A stretch of DNA of 64,000 bases from Ectobacillus polymachus (GCF_048159605.1 NZ_JBLREB010000002.1:372001-436000), one strand, 5' to 3'. Shown: positions 1 through 8,743, counted from the stretch's first letter. Notes: generated from the letters alone by a model not told the origin. Numbers and translations: made by a program.

Positions 1-4
1 AAAG

Positions 5-538
5 ATGAAGAAAGTGGATATGTTCTGGGTAAAACTAGTCTTTAAGATTTTAGTAGTAGTGGCTGTTTATTACAATTTCAAATTCCTTTTGCACTTTATG
101 AAAGAATCTAGTAATTTTACGCATACATTATTTGTAGTTGGAATGTGTGTAGGAATTAATTTTATTGCCGTTTGGATTCTTTTTTATAAACGTTCATTTA
201 TGAGATTTTATCTTTCTTTATTTGCGATTTTAGGAGCATTTGGATATTACTTCTATGTAAATTATACAAATCATTCTTTTTTAGGACATAACATCATAAC
301 TTCGGTACTTGTTCTTATAGCAGTTTTGATGGTCATTAATCCGAAAGAAAATTATTATGCGAAAAGCACCGTATTTCTGTTGATACCTATTTTAGGAATA
401 TATTTTAGTGGTAATCGATTCGCACTTGTATGGACTCTAATGTTTAATGCGGGATTGATCCTATTCTTTAGAATGTCTAAATTTAAAACAAATAAAATGG
501 TAGTACGAAAAAGAAGAAACAAAAAGCAATCAGCCTAA
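5..538 (+). CDS. Hypothetical polytopic membrane protein
   Basis: A 177-residue protein made almost wholly of hydrophobic segments (about five membrane helices) and ending in a strongly basic tail (VVRKRRNKKQ), which suggests a cytoplasmic C-terminus. I do not recognise a family. The ATG lies four bases from the window edge, so its ribosome-binding site cannot be seen and the true start could be upstream. The next feature is an IS remnant, and no clear terminator separates them. Confidence 0.6.
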   Translation: MKKVDMFWVKLVFKILVVVAVYYNFKFLLHFMKESSNFTHTLFVVGMCVGINFIAVWILFYKRSFMRFYLSLFAILGAFGYYFYVNYTNHSFLGHNIITSVLVLIAVLMVINPKENYYAKSTVFLLIPILGIYFSGNRFALVWTLMFNAGLILFFRMSKFKTNKMVVRKRRNKKQSA

Positions 539-604
539 GCAAATTACTTTGATTGATGTAAAAAAATAGATTGGATGAGCAAAACGAACACCTCTTTCGT
601 ATGA

Positions 605-740
605 TATGCTCCCCATTAGGTAGACAGATAAAAAATTAAAATCTGTTTATTTAATGGGGAGTATTTTTATGGCTAAAAGGAAATATTCAAAAGATGAAAA
701 AATAGCAATTCTAAAACTCTATCATGAGGGAAAACATTAA
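605..740 (+). mobile_element. Left-end remnant of an IS3-family (IS150-like) element with truncated orfA
   Basis: Positions 669-740 encode MAKRKYSKDEKIAILKLYHE followed by GKH and a stop. This is the typical start of an IS3/IS150 orfA transposase helix-turn-helix. Just upstream is an inverted repeat (CTCCCCATTA ... TAATGGGGAG, about 609-660) resembling the terminal region of such elements. The reading frame stops after 23 residues exactly where the short-repeat array begins, and no orfB or right end follows. The element is therefore dead. The hairpin could once have blocked read-through transcription into the transposase. Confidence 0.7.
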
Positions 741-759
741 GTCTTTTTGAAACCAAGCT

Positions 760-1339
760 GTGACGGCGAAAGAGCAGGAACAGAGGAAGAAAGAAGTCTC
801 CCGGAATAAGTTAACGGCGAAACCTGAGAGTTTAACGGCGAAAATGGAATGTTTAACGGCGAAATTCCAGGTTGTAACGGCGAAAGAGCAGGAACAGAGG
901 AAGAAAAAGGCCCTTGAGAATAAGTTAACGGCGAAAGTGGAAGGTTTAATGGCGAATTTCCAAGTTGTAACGGCGAAAGTGCCGGAACAGAGGAAGAAAG
1001 AAGTCTCTCAGAATAAGTTAACGGTGAAAACTGAGGTTTTAACGGCGAAATTCCAGGTTGTAACGGCGAAAATGGAAGGTTTAACGGCGAAAGTGCCGGA
1101 ACAGAGGAAGAAAGAAGTCTCTCGGAATAAGTTAACGGTGAAAACTGAGGTTTTAACGGCGAAATTCCAGGTTGTAACGGCGAAATTCCAGGTTGTAACG
1201 GCGAAAGAGCAGGAACAGAGGAAGAAAGAAGTCTCTCGGAATAAGTTAACGGCGAAAACTGAGGTTTTAACGGTGAAAGTAAACAGGTTAACGGCGAAAT
1301 TCCAACTTGTAACGGCGAAAGTGCAGGAACAGAGGAAGA
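760..1339. repeat. Array 1 of TTAACGGCGAAA repeats
   Basis: About 20 copies of TAACGGCGAAA, with point variants such as TAACGGTGAAA. Most are 21 bp start to start. Longer 51-bp units are interspersed, and their spacers contain a conserved GGAACAGAGGAAGAAA block. Because 21 and 51 are multiples of three, open frames run through both strands (Leu-Thr-Ala-Lys on plus, Ser-Pro-Leu on minus). Neither has a ribosome-binding site or a recognisable protein, so I treat the region as non-coding. It lies between the IS remnant and the dctB terminator. Confidence 0.9.
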
Positions 1340-1348
1340 CTTATTCAT

Positions 1349-1390
1349 GCAAAAAAAGTGCCTATGTGACATGACATAGGCACTTTTTGC
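1349..1390 (-). terminator. Rho-independent terminator of dctB
   Basis: Near-perfect hairpin AGTGCCTATGT ... ACATAGGCACT flanked by an A-run on one side and a T-run on the other. It can therefore work in both directions. It separates dctB from repeat array 1. Confidence 0.85.
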
Positions 1391-2460
1391 TATTGCGGCA
1401 GCTGCGCATTATACTTCCGCTGCAAATCCTTCAACTCTTGAACCAAGTTTTCCCCAATCGTCGGAGCAAGTTTGTCATAGATAGGTGATAGTGTCTTTTC
1501 CCACTCTTGTCGCTCCTGATCGGTTAATTCATGAATTTGAATCGGTGAGTTTTGTTTGATAAGCTCAAGTTGTTCTTTATTCATTTCAATAGATTGCTTG
1601 GCATTCCAAGCGGTCGTTTCTTCCATTGCTTCCGTCAGTATTTTCTTTGTTTGTTCGGTTTGTTGGTTCCAGACTTTTTGGTCCATCATGACAACGTATC
1701 CTAAATATCCATGGTTAGTAATTGTCAAATAGTTTTGAACGTTATAAAATTTTTTAGAGTAGATATTTGAAATTGTATTTTCTTCGCCATCTATTTTTCC
1801 TGATCCAATTAATTGATAGGTAGAGTTAAAGGATTCTTGATGTGCGTTCGCTTTTAATAAATCAAATTCGGATTGGATGACGTCACTTTGCATAATGCGA
1901 AAGGATTGTCCTTTCATATCTTCGGGTGTAAGAATAGGTCCTTTATTAGATGTGATTTGTTTAAAACCGTTGGACCAGTGGGCAAGCCCTTTTATTCCTT
2001 CCTTTTGTAAGGATTGAAGTAATTGTTCCCCGATTTTTCCGTTTAAGCCTTCTTGTAAGGCTTCATCATTTGGAAAGGCAAATGGTAAATCAAGTACGCC
2101 CCATTCAGGGGAGAGTGTATCAAGATTTGATGTTGAGGGAGCAATAATTTGTACTTGTCCCGATTTTAAAGCACGAAATTCTTCTATATCAGAATATAAG
2201 CTTCCGTTTGGAAAGACTTCTATTTTTATCTTGCCATTTGATTTTTCATTAACGAGTTCAGCAAATTTATTAGCAGCAAGTCCTTTCGGGGTGTTTTCTG
2301 CTACAACATGGCTAAATTTGAAGACGATTTGGTCTTTTAGTCCGGCTTGGTCATCATCGTATGGGAGTTCATGCCCGGGGGGTTGACTCTTATATCCAAT
2401 AAATAAAACGCTTCCAATTAAAGCGATGACAAGGAATATAACAGTAGCTGCTTTCTTCAT
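1390..2460 (-). CDS. dctB: C4-dicarboxylate-binding protein (DctP-family solute receptor)
   Basis: A 356-residue extracytoplasmic solute receptor of the TRAP/DctP family. It has an N-terminal membrane segment or signal (residues about 5-23) and then the classic KFSHVVAENTPKGLAANKFA start of the mature fold. No TRAP permease genes are present. It instead diverges from dctS-dctR-dctP, the arrangement of B. subtilis, where DctB is an accessory sensor that works with DctS to report external succinate, fumarate or malate. A good ribosome-binding site (AGGAGG, reading the minus strand) precedes the ATG. The N-terminus lacks an obvious lipobox cysteine, so it probably stays anchored by its uncleaved helix. 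Confidence 0.85.
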   Translation of the reverse strand: MKKAATVIFLVIALIGSVLFIGYKSQPPGHELPYDDDQAGLKDQIVFKFSHVVAENTPKGLAANKFAELVNEKSNGKIKIEVFPNGSLYSDIEEFRALKSGQVQIIAPSTSNLDTLSPEWGVLDLPFAFPNDEALQEGLNGKIGEQLLQSLQKEGIKGLAHWSNGFKQITSNKGPILTPEDMKGQSFRIMQSDVIQSEFDLLKANAHQESFNSTYQLIGSGKIDGEENTISNIYSKKFYNVQNYLTITNHGYLGYVVMMDQKVWNQQTEQTKKILTEAMEETTAWNAKQSIEMNKEQLELIKQNSPIQIHELTDQERQEWEKTLSPIYDKLAPTIGENLVQELKDLQRKYNAQLPQ

Positions 2461-2551
2461 CTATGTCCTCCTTTTGAGGTTCTTAATGTAAGCATACCGA
2501 GAAGTTTTCTATTCGTAAAGATACATGTAACAGAAAGGAGGGTGATGAAGT

Positions 2552-4159
2552 ATGAGAAATTTGCCGATTCGCTGGAAAATAACAATACTTTCTTACGCAG
2601 TCGTTATCGTTTCACTGCTGCTTGGCGGAGTGATTATCGTCGCAAATATTCAACAAAAAGAAGAGCAAGATTTAAGAATTCGATCGATGAATACAGCGCG
2701 GACGGTGGCAGAAATGTCAGATGTAAAGAAGTCCCTTCAAGATGCAAATGGATGGAAGACATTAAATCCCGTTATTGAAAATATTAGAGTCATTAATGAG
2801 ACAGATTATATTGTCGTCATGAATATGGATCGAGTTCGCTATTCGCATCCCGTGAAAGAAATGATTGGAAAAGTTTCAAAAGGAACGGATGAGGATCCAG
2901 CATTTGCAGAACATATTTATTTTTCCAAAGCAAAGGGAGAAATCGGTACGGTCATTCGTGCTTTTATGCCGATTAAAGATCAAAACTTAAACCAAATTGG
3001 TGTTGTCGTTGTCGGAAATAAAATACCTGGCTTTTTTGAGATTATGAGTGGATTAGAAGGAGAAATTCTTTTCATCGTTATCCTTACGTTAATACTTGGA
3101 TTGATCGGTTCCTTAATGCTCGCCAACCATATTAAAAAACAGATGTTTCAGTTGGAACCATATGAAATTAAGAGAATACTTGAAGAAAGGACAGCAACCT
3201 TCCATTCTATTAATGAGGGTGTGATTGCGATTGATAACCAAGAAAAGATTACGGTTTTTAATGAGAAAGCAAAGCAGGTTTTTCATGTAGTTGGAGATGT
3301 TGTCGGAAAGCCGATTCGTGAAGTATTAAAGGATACAAGGCTTCCAGAAATCGTAGAGAAAAATCAACCAGTATATAATGAAGAGATAAAAGTAAGCGGA
3401 AAGGTTATTTTAAGCAATCGTATCCCGATTAAGAAGGATCATGAATTAATTGGAGCTGTCGCCATTTTCCAAGATCGTACGGAAGTAACAAAGCTTGCGG
3501 AAGAGTTAACGGGAGTAAAGAACTTTGTCGATGCACTGCGTGTACAAAGTCATGAGCATATGAATAAGCTTCATACGATAGCAGGTTTGATTCAGCTTGG
3601 TAAGGTGGATAAGGCCCTGCAACTTGCTTATAACACTTCCGAAGAGCAAGAGAATGTAGCGGATTTTTTAAATGAGACGATTAAAAACGATGCAGTTGCC
3701 GGTCTTCTGTTAAGTAAAGTAAGCAGAGGGAAAGAGCTTGGAATTCAAGTAAATATAGATCAAAATAGTTATTTAGAGGCTTTTCCGTATCAATTAGATC
3801 AACATGATTTCGTCGTACTATTAGGGAATTTAATAGAAAATGCATTTGGTTCATTTGAACAAATCGAGACCGTGAATAAAAGAGTGGATATTAGTATTGA
3901 GCAGTCAGAGGATGTGTGTGCAATCCTAGTCGAGGATAACGGATGCGGGATCAAAGAAGAACATCTACCAAAGGTATATGAGAAAGGATTTACCGTAAAT
4001 AAACGCAGCGGGACAGGTTATGGTCTTTTTCTAGTAAAACAAATTGTTGAAAAGGGAAGAGGAGATATTCAGATTTCATCGATTGAAGGTGAAGGAACCT
4101 CTTTTATTATAACTTTTCCAATGGAGATGGAGATGGAGGTGGAATCGGATGGCATATAA
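2552..4159 (+). CDS. dctS: C4-dicarboxylate sensor histidine kinase (CitA/DcuS family)
   Basis: A 535-residue sensor kinase. An N-terminal helix (about 11-32) and a second at about 172-192 bracket an extracellular Cache-type ligand domain. A cytoplasmic PAS domain (about 215-320) follows, then a CitA/DcuS-type dimerisation helix with the phospho-acceptor in LRVQSHEHMNKLHTI, and a C-terminal ATPase with N-box ENAFGSFE and G-boxes DNGCGI and GTGYGLF. A strong AGGAGG site lies about 10 bases before the ATG. It overlaps dctR by 11 bases, so the two are translationally coupled. By family it would phosphorylate DctR when C4-dicarboxylates bind, together with DctB. Confidence 0.9.
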   Translation: MRNLPIRWKITILSYAVVIVSLLLGGVIIVANIQQKEEQDLRIRSMNTARTVAEMSDVKKSLQDANGWKTLNPVIENIRVINETDYIVVMNMDRVRYSHPVKEMIGKVSKGTDEDPAFAEHIYFSKAKGEIGTVIRAFMPIKDQNLNQIGVVVVGNKIPGFFEIMSGLEGEILFIVILTLILGLIGSLMLANHIKKQMFQLEPYEIKRILEERTATFHSINEGVIAIDNQEKITVFNEKAKQVFHVVGDVVGKPIREVLKDTRLPEIVEKNQPVYNEEIKVSGKVILSNRIPIKKDHELIGAVAIFQDRTEVTKLAEELTGVKNFVDALRVQSHEHMNKLHTIAGLIQLGKVDKALQLAYNTSEEQENVADFLNETIKNDAVAGLLLSKVSRGKELGIQVNIDQNSYLEAFPYQLDQHDFVVLLGNLIENAFGSFEQIETVNKRVDISIEQSEDVCAILVEDNGCGIKEEHLPKVYEKGFTVNKRSGTGYGLFLVKQIVEKGRGDIQISSIEGEGTSFIITFPMEMEMEVESDGI

Positions 4160-4847
4160 AGAGACAATGAAAGTCGTGTTGATTGAAGATGATCCAATGG
4201 TTCAGGAAGTTAATAAAGAATTTATAAAAAGTGTAGAAGGATTTCAAGTCATCGCTGTCGCAAACGATGGTGAAGAGGGGATTCGTTTAGTCAAAGAAAT
4301 GAATCCAGACCTCGTTATTTTAGATATCTTTATGCCGAAACAGGATGGAATAAAAGTACTGCAGGAAATTCGAAAACAAGAATTAGAAACGGATGTAGTG
4401 GTTGTGTCTGCAGCGAAGGACCGGGACACCATTAAATTCATGCTGCAAAATGGGGCGCTCGATTATATTATTAAGCCCTTTAAATTGCATCGTATGCAAC
4501 AAGCGTTAGAGAAGTACCGCCAATATAGAATGAGTTTACGAGATTCTGGATCGATTTCTCAGGAGCAGCTTGATTTATTACTTCATGCTGGGCGTTCTGA
4601 GAAAACGGTAAGCAATTTGCCAAAAGGATTGAACGAGTTTACCTTAAATGAAATTGTAACGTATGTGAAAAAGCAAGAAGAACCTCGTTCTGCCGAAGAA
4701 GTGGCGCGTGCAATTGGGATCGCTAGAGTAACGGCCCGCCGGTACTTAGATTATTTAGAAAAAAGCGGTGCTATTCATTTGGCAGTTCAATATGGAGGAG
4801 TGGGAAGACCCGTTAATCGTTATGTATTTCGTGAAATAAAAAACTAA
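4149..4847 (+). CDS. dctR: C4-dicarboxylate response regulator (CitB family)
   Basis: A 232-residue regulator. The receiver domain has the acidic pair EDD, phospho-acceptor aspartate in DLVILDIFMP, and the conserved lysine in YIIKPF. A C-terminal helix-turn-helix (about 175-215, EEVARAIGIARVTARRYLDYL) follows, as in CitB/DcuR regulators. It begins inside the end of dctS and is followed by the symporter gene that it most likely activates. An internal ATG (MKVVLIEDD) six codons in is a possible alternative start. Confidence 0.9.
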   Translation: MAYKETMKVVLIEDDPMVQEVNKEFIKSVEGFQVIAVANDGEEGIRLVKEMNPDLVILDIFMPKQDGIKVLQEIRKQELETDVVVVSAAKDRDTIKFMLQNGALDYIIKPFKLHRMQQALEKYRQYRMSLRDSGSISQEQLDLLLHAGRSEKTVSNLPKGLNEFTLNEIVTYVKKQEEPRSAEEVARAIGIARVTARRYLDYLEKSGAIHLAVQYGGVGRPVNRYVFREIKN

Positions 4848-4898
4848 GACCAAAATGAACAAAACATTCGTTATGACCAGAATCTTCTCCATTTCCAT

Positions 4899-4912
4899 TG
4901 TAAACGTTATCA
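4899..4912 (+). promoter_or_regulatory. Catabolite-responsive element (cre) upstream of dctP
   Basis: TGTAAACGTTATCA fits the Bacillus cre consensus TGWNANCGNTNWCA at every position. It lies in the 118-base gap between dctR and the dctP start, next to a TATATT -10-like box (4914-4919). Repression of dicarboxylate uptake by CcpA when glucose is present is therefore likely. Confidence 0.75.
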
Positions 4913-4965
4913 TTATATTACAAATAAGGGGTAGAAAAGTTTATAAAATGATGGGGGAGAGAAGG

Positions 4966-6246
4966 ATGAAACGACTGTTTAAAAATTTAACCTTCCAAGT
5001 ATTAACTGCCATTGCACTTGGTGTGTTAGTTGGATTACTTTGGCCAGGTGCTGGTAAAGCAATGAAGCCGTTAGGGGACACATTTATCAATGCGGTGAAA
5101 ATGGTAATTGCACCGATTATTTTCTTAACCATTGTCCTCGGCATTGCCAAAATGGGGGATATGAAAAAGGTTGGGAAAGTCGGCGGAAAAGCTCTTATCT
5201 ATTTTGAAGTTGTAACTACATTTGCACTTATAGTTGGTTTAATTGTAGTAAATGTTATGAAGCCAGGAGCAGGACTTAACTTTAATACCCTTGCCAAAGG
5301 AGACGTATCGAAATATACACAAGGCGGGGGACAAGGCATTAACTGGATTGATTTTGTAACCCATATCGTTCCTTCTAATATGATGGATGCGTTCGCGAAA
5401 GGCGATATTCTTCAAGTATTATTCTTCTCGGTTTTATTTGGGATCGGATTAGCGGCTCTTGGAGAAAAAGGAAAGCTAGTCATTGAATTCTTTGACAAAC
5501 TTTCACACGTATTCTTTAAAATTATTGGCTATGTAATGAAAGCAGCGCCAATCGGAGCATTTGGCGCGATGGCATATACAATCGGTAACTTTGGCCTTGT
5601 TTCACTTTTACCGCTTGGAAAATTAATGATGTCCGTATATATAACGATGTTCTTATTTGTCTTCGTTGTTCTAAATATAATTTGTAAGCTATATGGCTTT
5701 AGTTTATGGAATTATTTGAAGTTCATTAAGGATGAAATATTAATCGTTCTAGGAACAAGCTCTTCTGAATCCGTACTACCAAGAATGATGAACAAGATGG
5801 AGCAATACGGATGTTCGAAATCTGTAGTTGGTCTCGTAATTCCAACAGGTTATTCCTTTAATCTTGATGGTACGTCTATTTACTTATCGATGTCAGTTGT
5901 CTTCTTAGCTCAAGTATTCGGTATCGACTTATCAATTTGGCAGCAAATCACGATTATGTTAGTACTTATGTTAACGTCTAAAGGAGCTGCAGGTGTAACA
6001 GGAAGCGGATTTATCGTATTAGCTTCTACCTTAACAGCAATGAAGGTTATTCCTATAGAAGGATTAGCATTACTTCTTGGCGTAGACCGCTTCATGAGTG
6101 AAGGAAGAGCAATTGTAAACTTAATCGGAAACGGAATTGCGACAATCATCGTCGCAAAGAGCGAAAATGAATTTGATCATGCGAAATATGCCGAAGTGGT
6201 TTCTGGTGTGAAAACATTTGACGGAGCGGAAGAAGTTAGTGCATAA
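4966..6246 (+). CDS. dctP: C4-dicarboxylate:cation symporter (DAACS family)
   Basis: A 426-residue secondary transporter for succinate, fumarate and malate. It shows family hallmarks: the serine-rich stretch GTSSSESVLP in the re-entrant loop, the GYSFNLDGTSIYLS motif, and GVTGSGFIVLAST near the C-terminus. Length matches DctP/DctA proteins. I chose the ATG at 4966 because GGGGGAGAGAAGG lies just before it and the protein then begins MKRLFKNLTFQ. A longer frame exists upstream but spans the cre/promoter region. It forms one functional unit with dctB, dctS and dctR. Confidence 0.93.
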   Translation: MKRLFKNLTFQVLTAIALGVLVGLLWPGAGKAMKPLGDTFINAVKMVIAPIIFLTIVLGIAKMGDMKKVGKVGGKALIYFEVVTTFALIVGLIVVNVMKPGAGLNFNTLAKGDVSKYTQGGGQGINWIDFVTHIVPSNMMDAFAKGDILQVLFFSVLFGIGLAALGEKGKLVIEFFDKLSHVFFKIIGYVMKAAPIGAFGAMAYTIGNFGLVSLLPLGKLMMSVYITMFLFVFVVLNIICKLYGFSLWNYLKFIKDEILIVLGTSSSESVLPRMMNKMEQYGCSKSVVGLVIPTGYSFNLDGTSIYLSMSVVFLAQVFGIDLSIWQQITIMLVLMLTSKGAAGVTGSGFIVLASTLTAMKVIPIEGLALLLGVDRFMSEGRAIVNLIGNGIATIIVAKSENEFDHAKYAEVVSGVKTFDGAEEVSA

Positions 6247-6262
6247 GCGAAGTGAGGAAGGG

Positions 6263-6295
6263 ACTATCCACTATTAATTGGTGGGTAGTTTTTTT
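6263..6295 (+). terminator. Terminator of dctP
   Basis: Hairpin ACTATCCAC ... GTGGGTAGT followed by a run of seven Ts, directly downstream of the dctP stop codon. Confidence 0.8.
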
Positions 6296-6409
6296 GTTGC
6301 AGAGGCTGTTCAGCTTCATTTTTTTGTGTCCAAACTATTGACGCAACTCCAGAAATCGGTTGTTATATACATAATCAAAACAATTCTTGATTGAATAGGG
6401 GGAATAGAA

Positions 6410-6655
6410 ATGATGTCTGTGAAAATACCAAAAGAGCAAAAAGAGATAATTATAGAAAATATTCAACGCTTTTTTGAAGAGGAAGATATGGAAAGGATCG
6501 GTAGCTTTCAAGCAGAGGCGTTAATCCATCAAATGATAAAAGAAATCGGTCCATATATCTACAATCAAGCAATTGCTGATGCAAGAAAGCTTGTTTTAGA
6601 TAAGCTTACAAATATAGAAGAAGATTTATATGTACTGGAAAAACCAATTAAATAG
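6410..6655 (+). CDS. DUF2164 family protein
   Basis: An 81-residue all-alpha protein matching the DUF2164 pattern: KIPKEQKEIIIENIQRFF, then EIGPYIYNQAIADARKL and a tail EEDLYVLEKP. Function is unknown. It is a single-gene unit with GGGGG before tandem ATG codons at 6410 and 6413, either of which could be the start, and its own terminator. The second repeat family begins right after that terminator. Confidence 0.85.
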   Translation: MMSVKIPKEQKEIIIENIQRFFEEEDMERIGSFQAEALIHQMIKEIGPYIYNQAIADARKLVLDKLTNIEEDLYVLEKPIK

Positions 6656-6661
6656 AATTGA

Positions 6662-6695
6662 CCCTGGAAAAGCGTATTCCAGGGCTCTTTTTTTG
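6662..6695 (+). terminator. Terminator of the DUF2164 gene
   Basis: Hairpin CCCTGGA ... TCCAGGG followed by CTCTTTTTTT. The array of GTCGATAAA repeats starts about 25 bases downstream. Confidence 0.85.
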
Positions 6696-6699
6696 CTCA

Positions 6700-7000
6700 G
6701 AACTGCCATTCGTCGAGTGGTGGTTTTTGTCGATGAAACACGAAAAGTCGATAACCACTCCATTTTCGTTGATAAAGTAGTAATTTTCGTCGATAAACAT
6801 TTCGTTTTCGTCGATAAAGTTGTAAATTTCGTCGATAAACCATCTATTTTCGTCGATAAAGAAATGCGGGGTATCTATTTTTGTGCTTAGAGCATGGCTT
6901 ATTCTCCGAAAACGAAGAGAACCCCGCCGATAAAGTAATCGCGGTCTCCGTTTTGACCTCAGAATCTGCTTATCCGCCGATAAAAAGATAAAATCGCCTA
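6700..7000. repeat. Array 2a of TTTCGTCGATAAA repeats with a hairpin head
   Basis: Six to seven copies of GTCGATAAA (in full TTTCGTCGATAAA; reverse complement TTTATCGACGAAA), mostly at a 21-bp period between 6727 and 6860. Two diverged GCCGATAAA copies lie further on. The array opens with a short stem-loop (AACTGCCA-TTCGTCGAG-TGGTGGTT, about 6700-6726). A homologous array with the same head and tail lies at 11878-12140. Frames open through it (6630-6890 plus, 6648-7013 minus) look spurious. Confidence 0.85.
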
Positions 7001-7036
7001 GATTACAAAACAAATTGGACCCCTATAAAAGAGTAT

Positions 7037-7065
7037 TTGACTCTTTTTACGCTTCGAAATACAAT
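7037..7065 (+). promoter_or_regulatory. Sigma-A promoter of the EamA gene leader
   Basis: TTGACT (7037-7042), 17-base spacer, TACAAT (7060-7065). Transcription would start near 7072, about 125 bases upstream of the EamA start codon. Confidence 0.7.
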
Positions 7066-7071
7066 GGGAAT

Positions 7072-7177
7072 AGAATTGCATACGCAAACTCATATTCTTT
7101 GATGAGTGGCGGAATTTTGTAGAGATTTGACTCTGTTTCGTTCGCCCGTTGTCCTTAGTTGGACAGCGGGCGTTTTT
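7072..7177 (+). promoter_or_regulatory. Structured 5' leader with intrinsic terminator (candidate riboswitch/attenuator or small RNA)
   Basis: The leader contains a small hairpin (ACTCAT ... ATGAGT, about 7088-7107) and a stretch GGCGGAA able to pair with TTCGCC at 7141-7146. It ends in a strong terminator CGCCCGTTGTCC ... GGACAGCGGGCG plus five Ts (7143-7177). The terminator sits only about 20 bases before the EamA ATG, so reading the gene from this promoter needs read-through. I do not recognise a known riboswitch class. Confidence 0.5.
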
Positions 7178-7197
7178 ATTTGTAAAGGGGGATTTTT

Positions 7198-8100
7198 ATG
7201 AAGAAATTTAAGTTTTCTTTATTAGTTTTATTTGGAGCCTGTAGCTATGGCGTACTTTCTACTATTTTCAAACTCGGATTTATGAATGGATTTTCTTCAC
7301 ATCAGCTATTAGGAGGGCAATATGTATTTGGATGGATCGGCTTGTTACTGCTCGTTCTTTTCTTTTCACGTCATACAGTGTCCAAAAAGCAAATATTCTC
7401 CTTATTAGCTGTCGGAATAACAATGAGTATGACTGGTATTTTCTATGCCATTTCTGTAGCGGAATTACCTGCTTCCATTGCCGTTGTTCTCCTTTTTCAA
7501 TTCACATGGATTGGGGTAGTCATTGAAGCAATCGCAAATAAAACATTCCCAAGCCGCGAAAAAATCATATCTATTATTATTTTATTTACGGGAACATTAT
7601 TTGCTGGCGGTGTCTTCGAAGGGCTTGGACAACATTTTTCAACTAAAGGCATTATTTTTGGATTACTAGCTGCTGTTTCTTTTTCCTTTTATGTCTTTGC
7701 AAGTGGACGCGTTGCGACAAATGTACCGCCCTATACAAAAAGCTTTCTCATGGCAACAAGTGCTACACTTATTGTCTGTTTATTCTTCCCACCAACATTT
7801 TTAATTGATGGTGCCTTGCAAGCTGGATTATGGAAATATGCTTCCTTTCTAGGGTTCTTTGGTGTTGTTGTGCCTGTCATTTGCTTTTCAATTGGTATAC
7901 CAAAAGTAGGAACAGGACTAGGAACCATCTTAGGTGCAGCTGAACTACCAACAGCCATTATCGCTTCCATTACACTTGTTCATGAAAGTGTATCAATGAT
8001 GCAGTGGTTTGGTATCGCTTGTATATTACTTGGAATTTTTACGCCGCAACTTCTTACTGCAAGAAAAGAGAAAACACGTTTAATCAACCAAAGCATCTAA
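7198..8100 (+). CDS. EamA/DMT-family transporter
   Basis: A 300-residue protein with about ten membrane helices in two EamA repeats. Hallmarks are the short N-terminal FGACSYGVLSTIFKLGF and the second repeat beginning near GIIFGLLAAVSFSFYVF, ending in GIACILLGIF. Such drug/metabolite transporters export amino acids, nucleosides or drugs; the substrate here cannot be told. AAAGGGGG precedes the ATG. The gene stands alone between an upstream attenuator-like terminator and its own terminator, so control by the leader RNA is the most notable point. Confidence 0.85.
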   Translation: MKKFKFSLLVLFGACSYGVLSTIFKLGFMNGFSSHQLLGGQYVFGWIGLLLLVLFFSRHTVSKKQIFSLLAVGITMSMTGIFYAISVAELPASIAVVLLFQFTWIGVVIEAIANKTFPSREKIISIIILFTGTLFAGGVFEGLGQHFSTKGIIFGLLAAVSFSFYVFASGRVATNVPPYTKSFLMATSATLIVCLFFPPTFLIDGALQAGLWKYASFLGFFGVVVPVICFSIGIPKVGTGLGTILGAAELPTAIIASITLVHESVSMMQWFGIACILLGIFTPQLLTARKEKTRLINQSI

Positions 8101-8127
8101 AAAAGAGCACAATCATGTGCTCTTTTC
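8101..8127 (+). terminator. Terminator of the EamA gene
   Basis: Hairpin GAGCACA-ATCA-TGTGCTC followed by TTTT and preceded by AAAA, directly after the stop codon. Confidence 0.8.
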
Positions 8128-8206
8128 ACTTCTGTGTCCCATATAACTTTGCAACTTGTGGCTGTGCCCCTATTAGAGAAATGCGCCCGAAGTTTCATTC
8201 AATATC

Positions 8207-8743
8207 TTATTCACGATGTTTTTTCAGCATTTGTTGTAAGTGTTCTTCCGATTTCCCTTTTGGAATACTTAGGCTTTCCCAATTCGCATCTTTTAGTTGC
8301 TTGCCAATATAGACGATTTGTCCGATATGATAAGCATAATGAGCCATTTGCCTTTCGATCGCTTCAACCACTGTATGACTTTCACCGCGGATATAAATAT
8401 TCTTTAGTAAATCCTGTTCTCCTAATTCATTTAGTGTTTTAAAAAGAGTATTCCAGCCCTTTTCCCAAATAGAAATCAATTCTTGTTTTGATGAGATATT
8501 ATCCTCAAATTCTTGATCCCGATTCCTGTTAGGCTTTTCTCCATCTGTAGTTAAAAAATCAGTCCATCTAGATATCATATTTCCACTTACATGTTTTACT
8601 ATAACCGCAATACTATTGGAAGCTTCATTGAAACCCCAATGAATATCTTCTTCTGACAATTGACTGATCGTATTATCTCCAAGGCGTTTCACATCATTAA
8701 ATCTTTCTTTTACAACTTTTAGATACTCAATTCCAAGATTCAT
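8207..8743 (-). CDS. DUF1572 family protein (DinB-like four-helix bundle)
   Basis: A 178-residue protein of the DinB/YfiT superfamily, DUF1572 type. It carries possible metal-ligand histidines in AVIVKHVSGNM and in RQMAHYAYHIGQIVYIGK. DinB-like proteins include thiol-dependent transferases, but the reaction here is unknown. I chose ATG 8743 because AAGGAGG lies seven bases upstream; a TTG one codon earlier is closer to the site. It is flanked by decayed genes. Confidence 0.8.
   Translation of the reverse strand: MNLGIEYLKVVKERFNDVKRLGDNTISQLSEEDIHWGFNEASNSIAVIVKHVSGNMISRWTDFLTTDGEKPNRNRDQEFEDNISSKQELISIWEKGWNTLFKTLNELGEQDLLKNIYIRGESHTVVEAIERQMAHYAYHIGQIVYIGKQLKDANWESLSIPKGKSEEHLQQMLKKHRE

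Noticed and set aside
760..1339. Arrays as CRISPR
   Set aside because: Units are only 11-13 bp with short, recurring spacers at 21 bp, and no cas gene is present in the window.
737..1374. Open frames on both strands through array 1
   Set aside because: They exist only because repeat spacing is a multiple of three and the motif lacks stops in those frames. No ribosome-binding site and no family match.
6630..7013. Frames through array 2a
   Set aside because: They cross the DUF2164 terminator and the repeats; no ribosome-binding site.
8004..8442. Two plus-strand frames after the EamA gene
   Set aside because: They are antisense to the well-supported DUF1572 gene and cross the EamA terminator.
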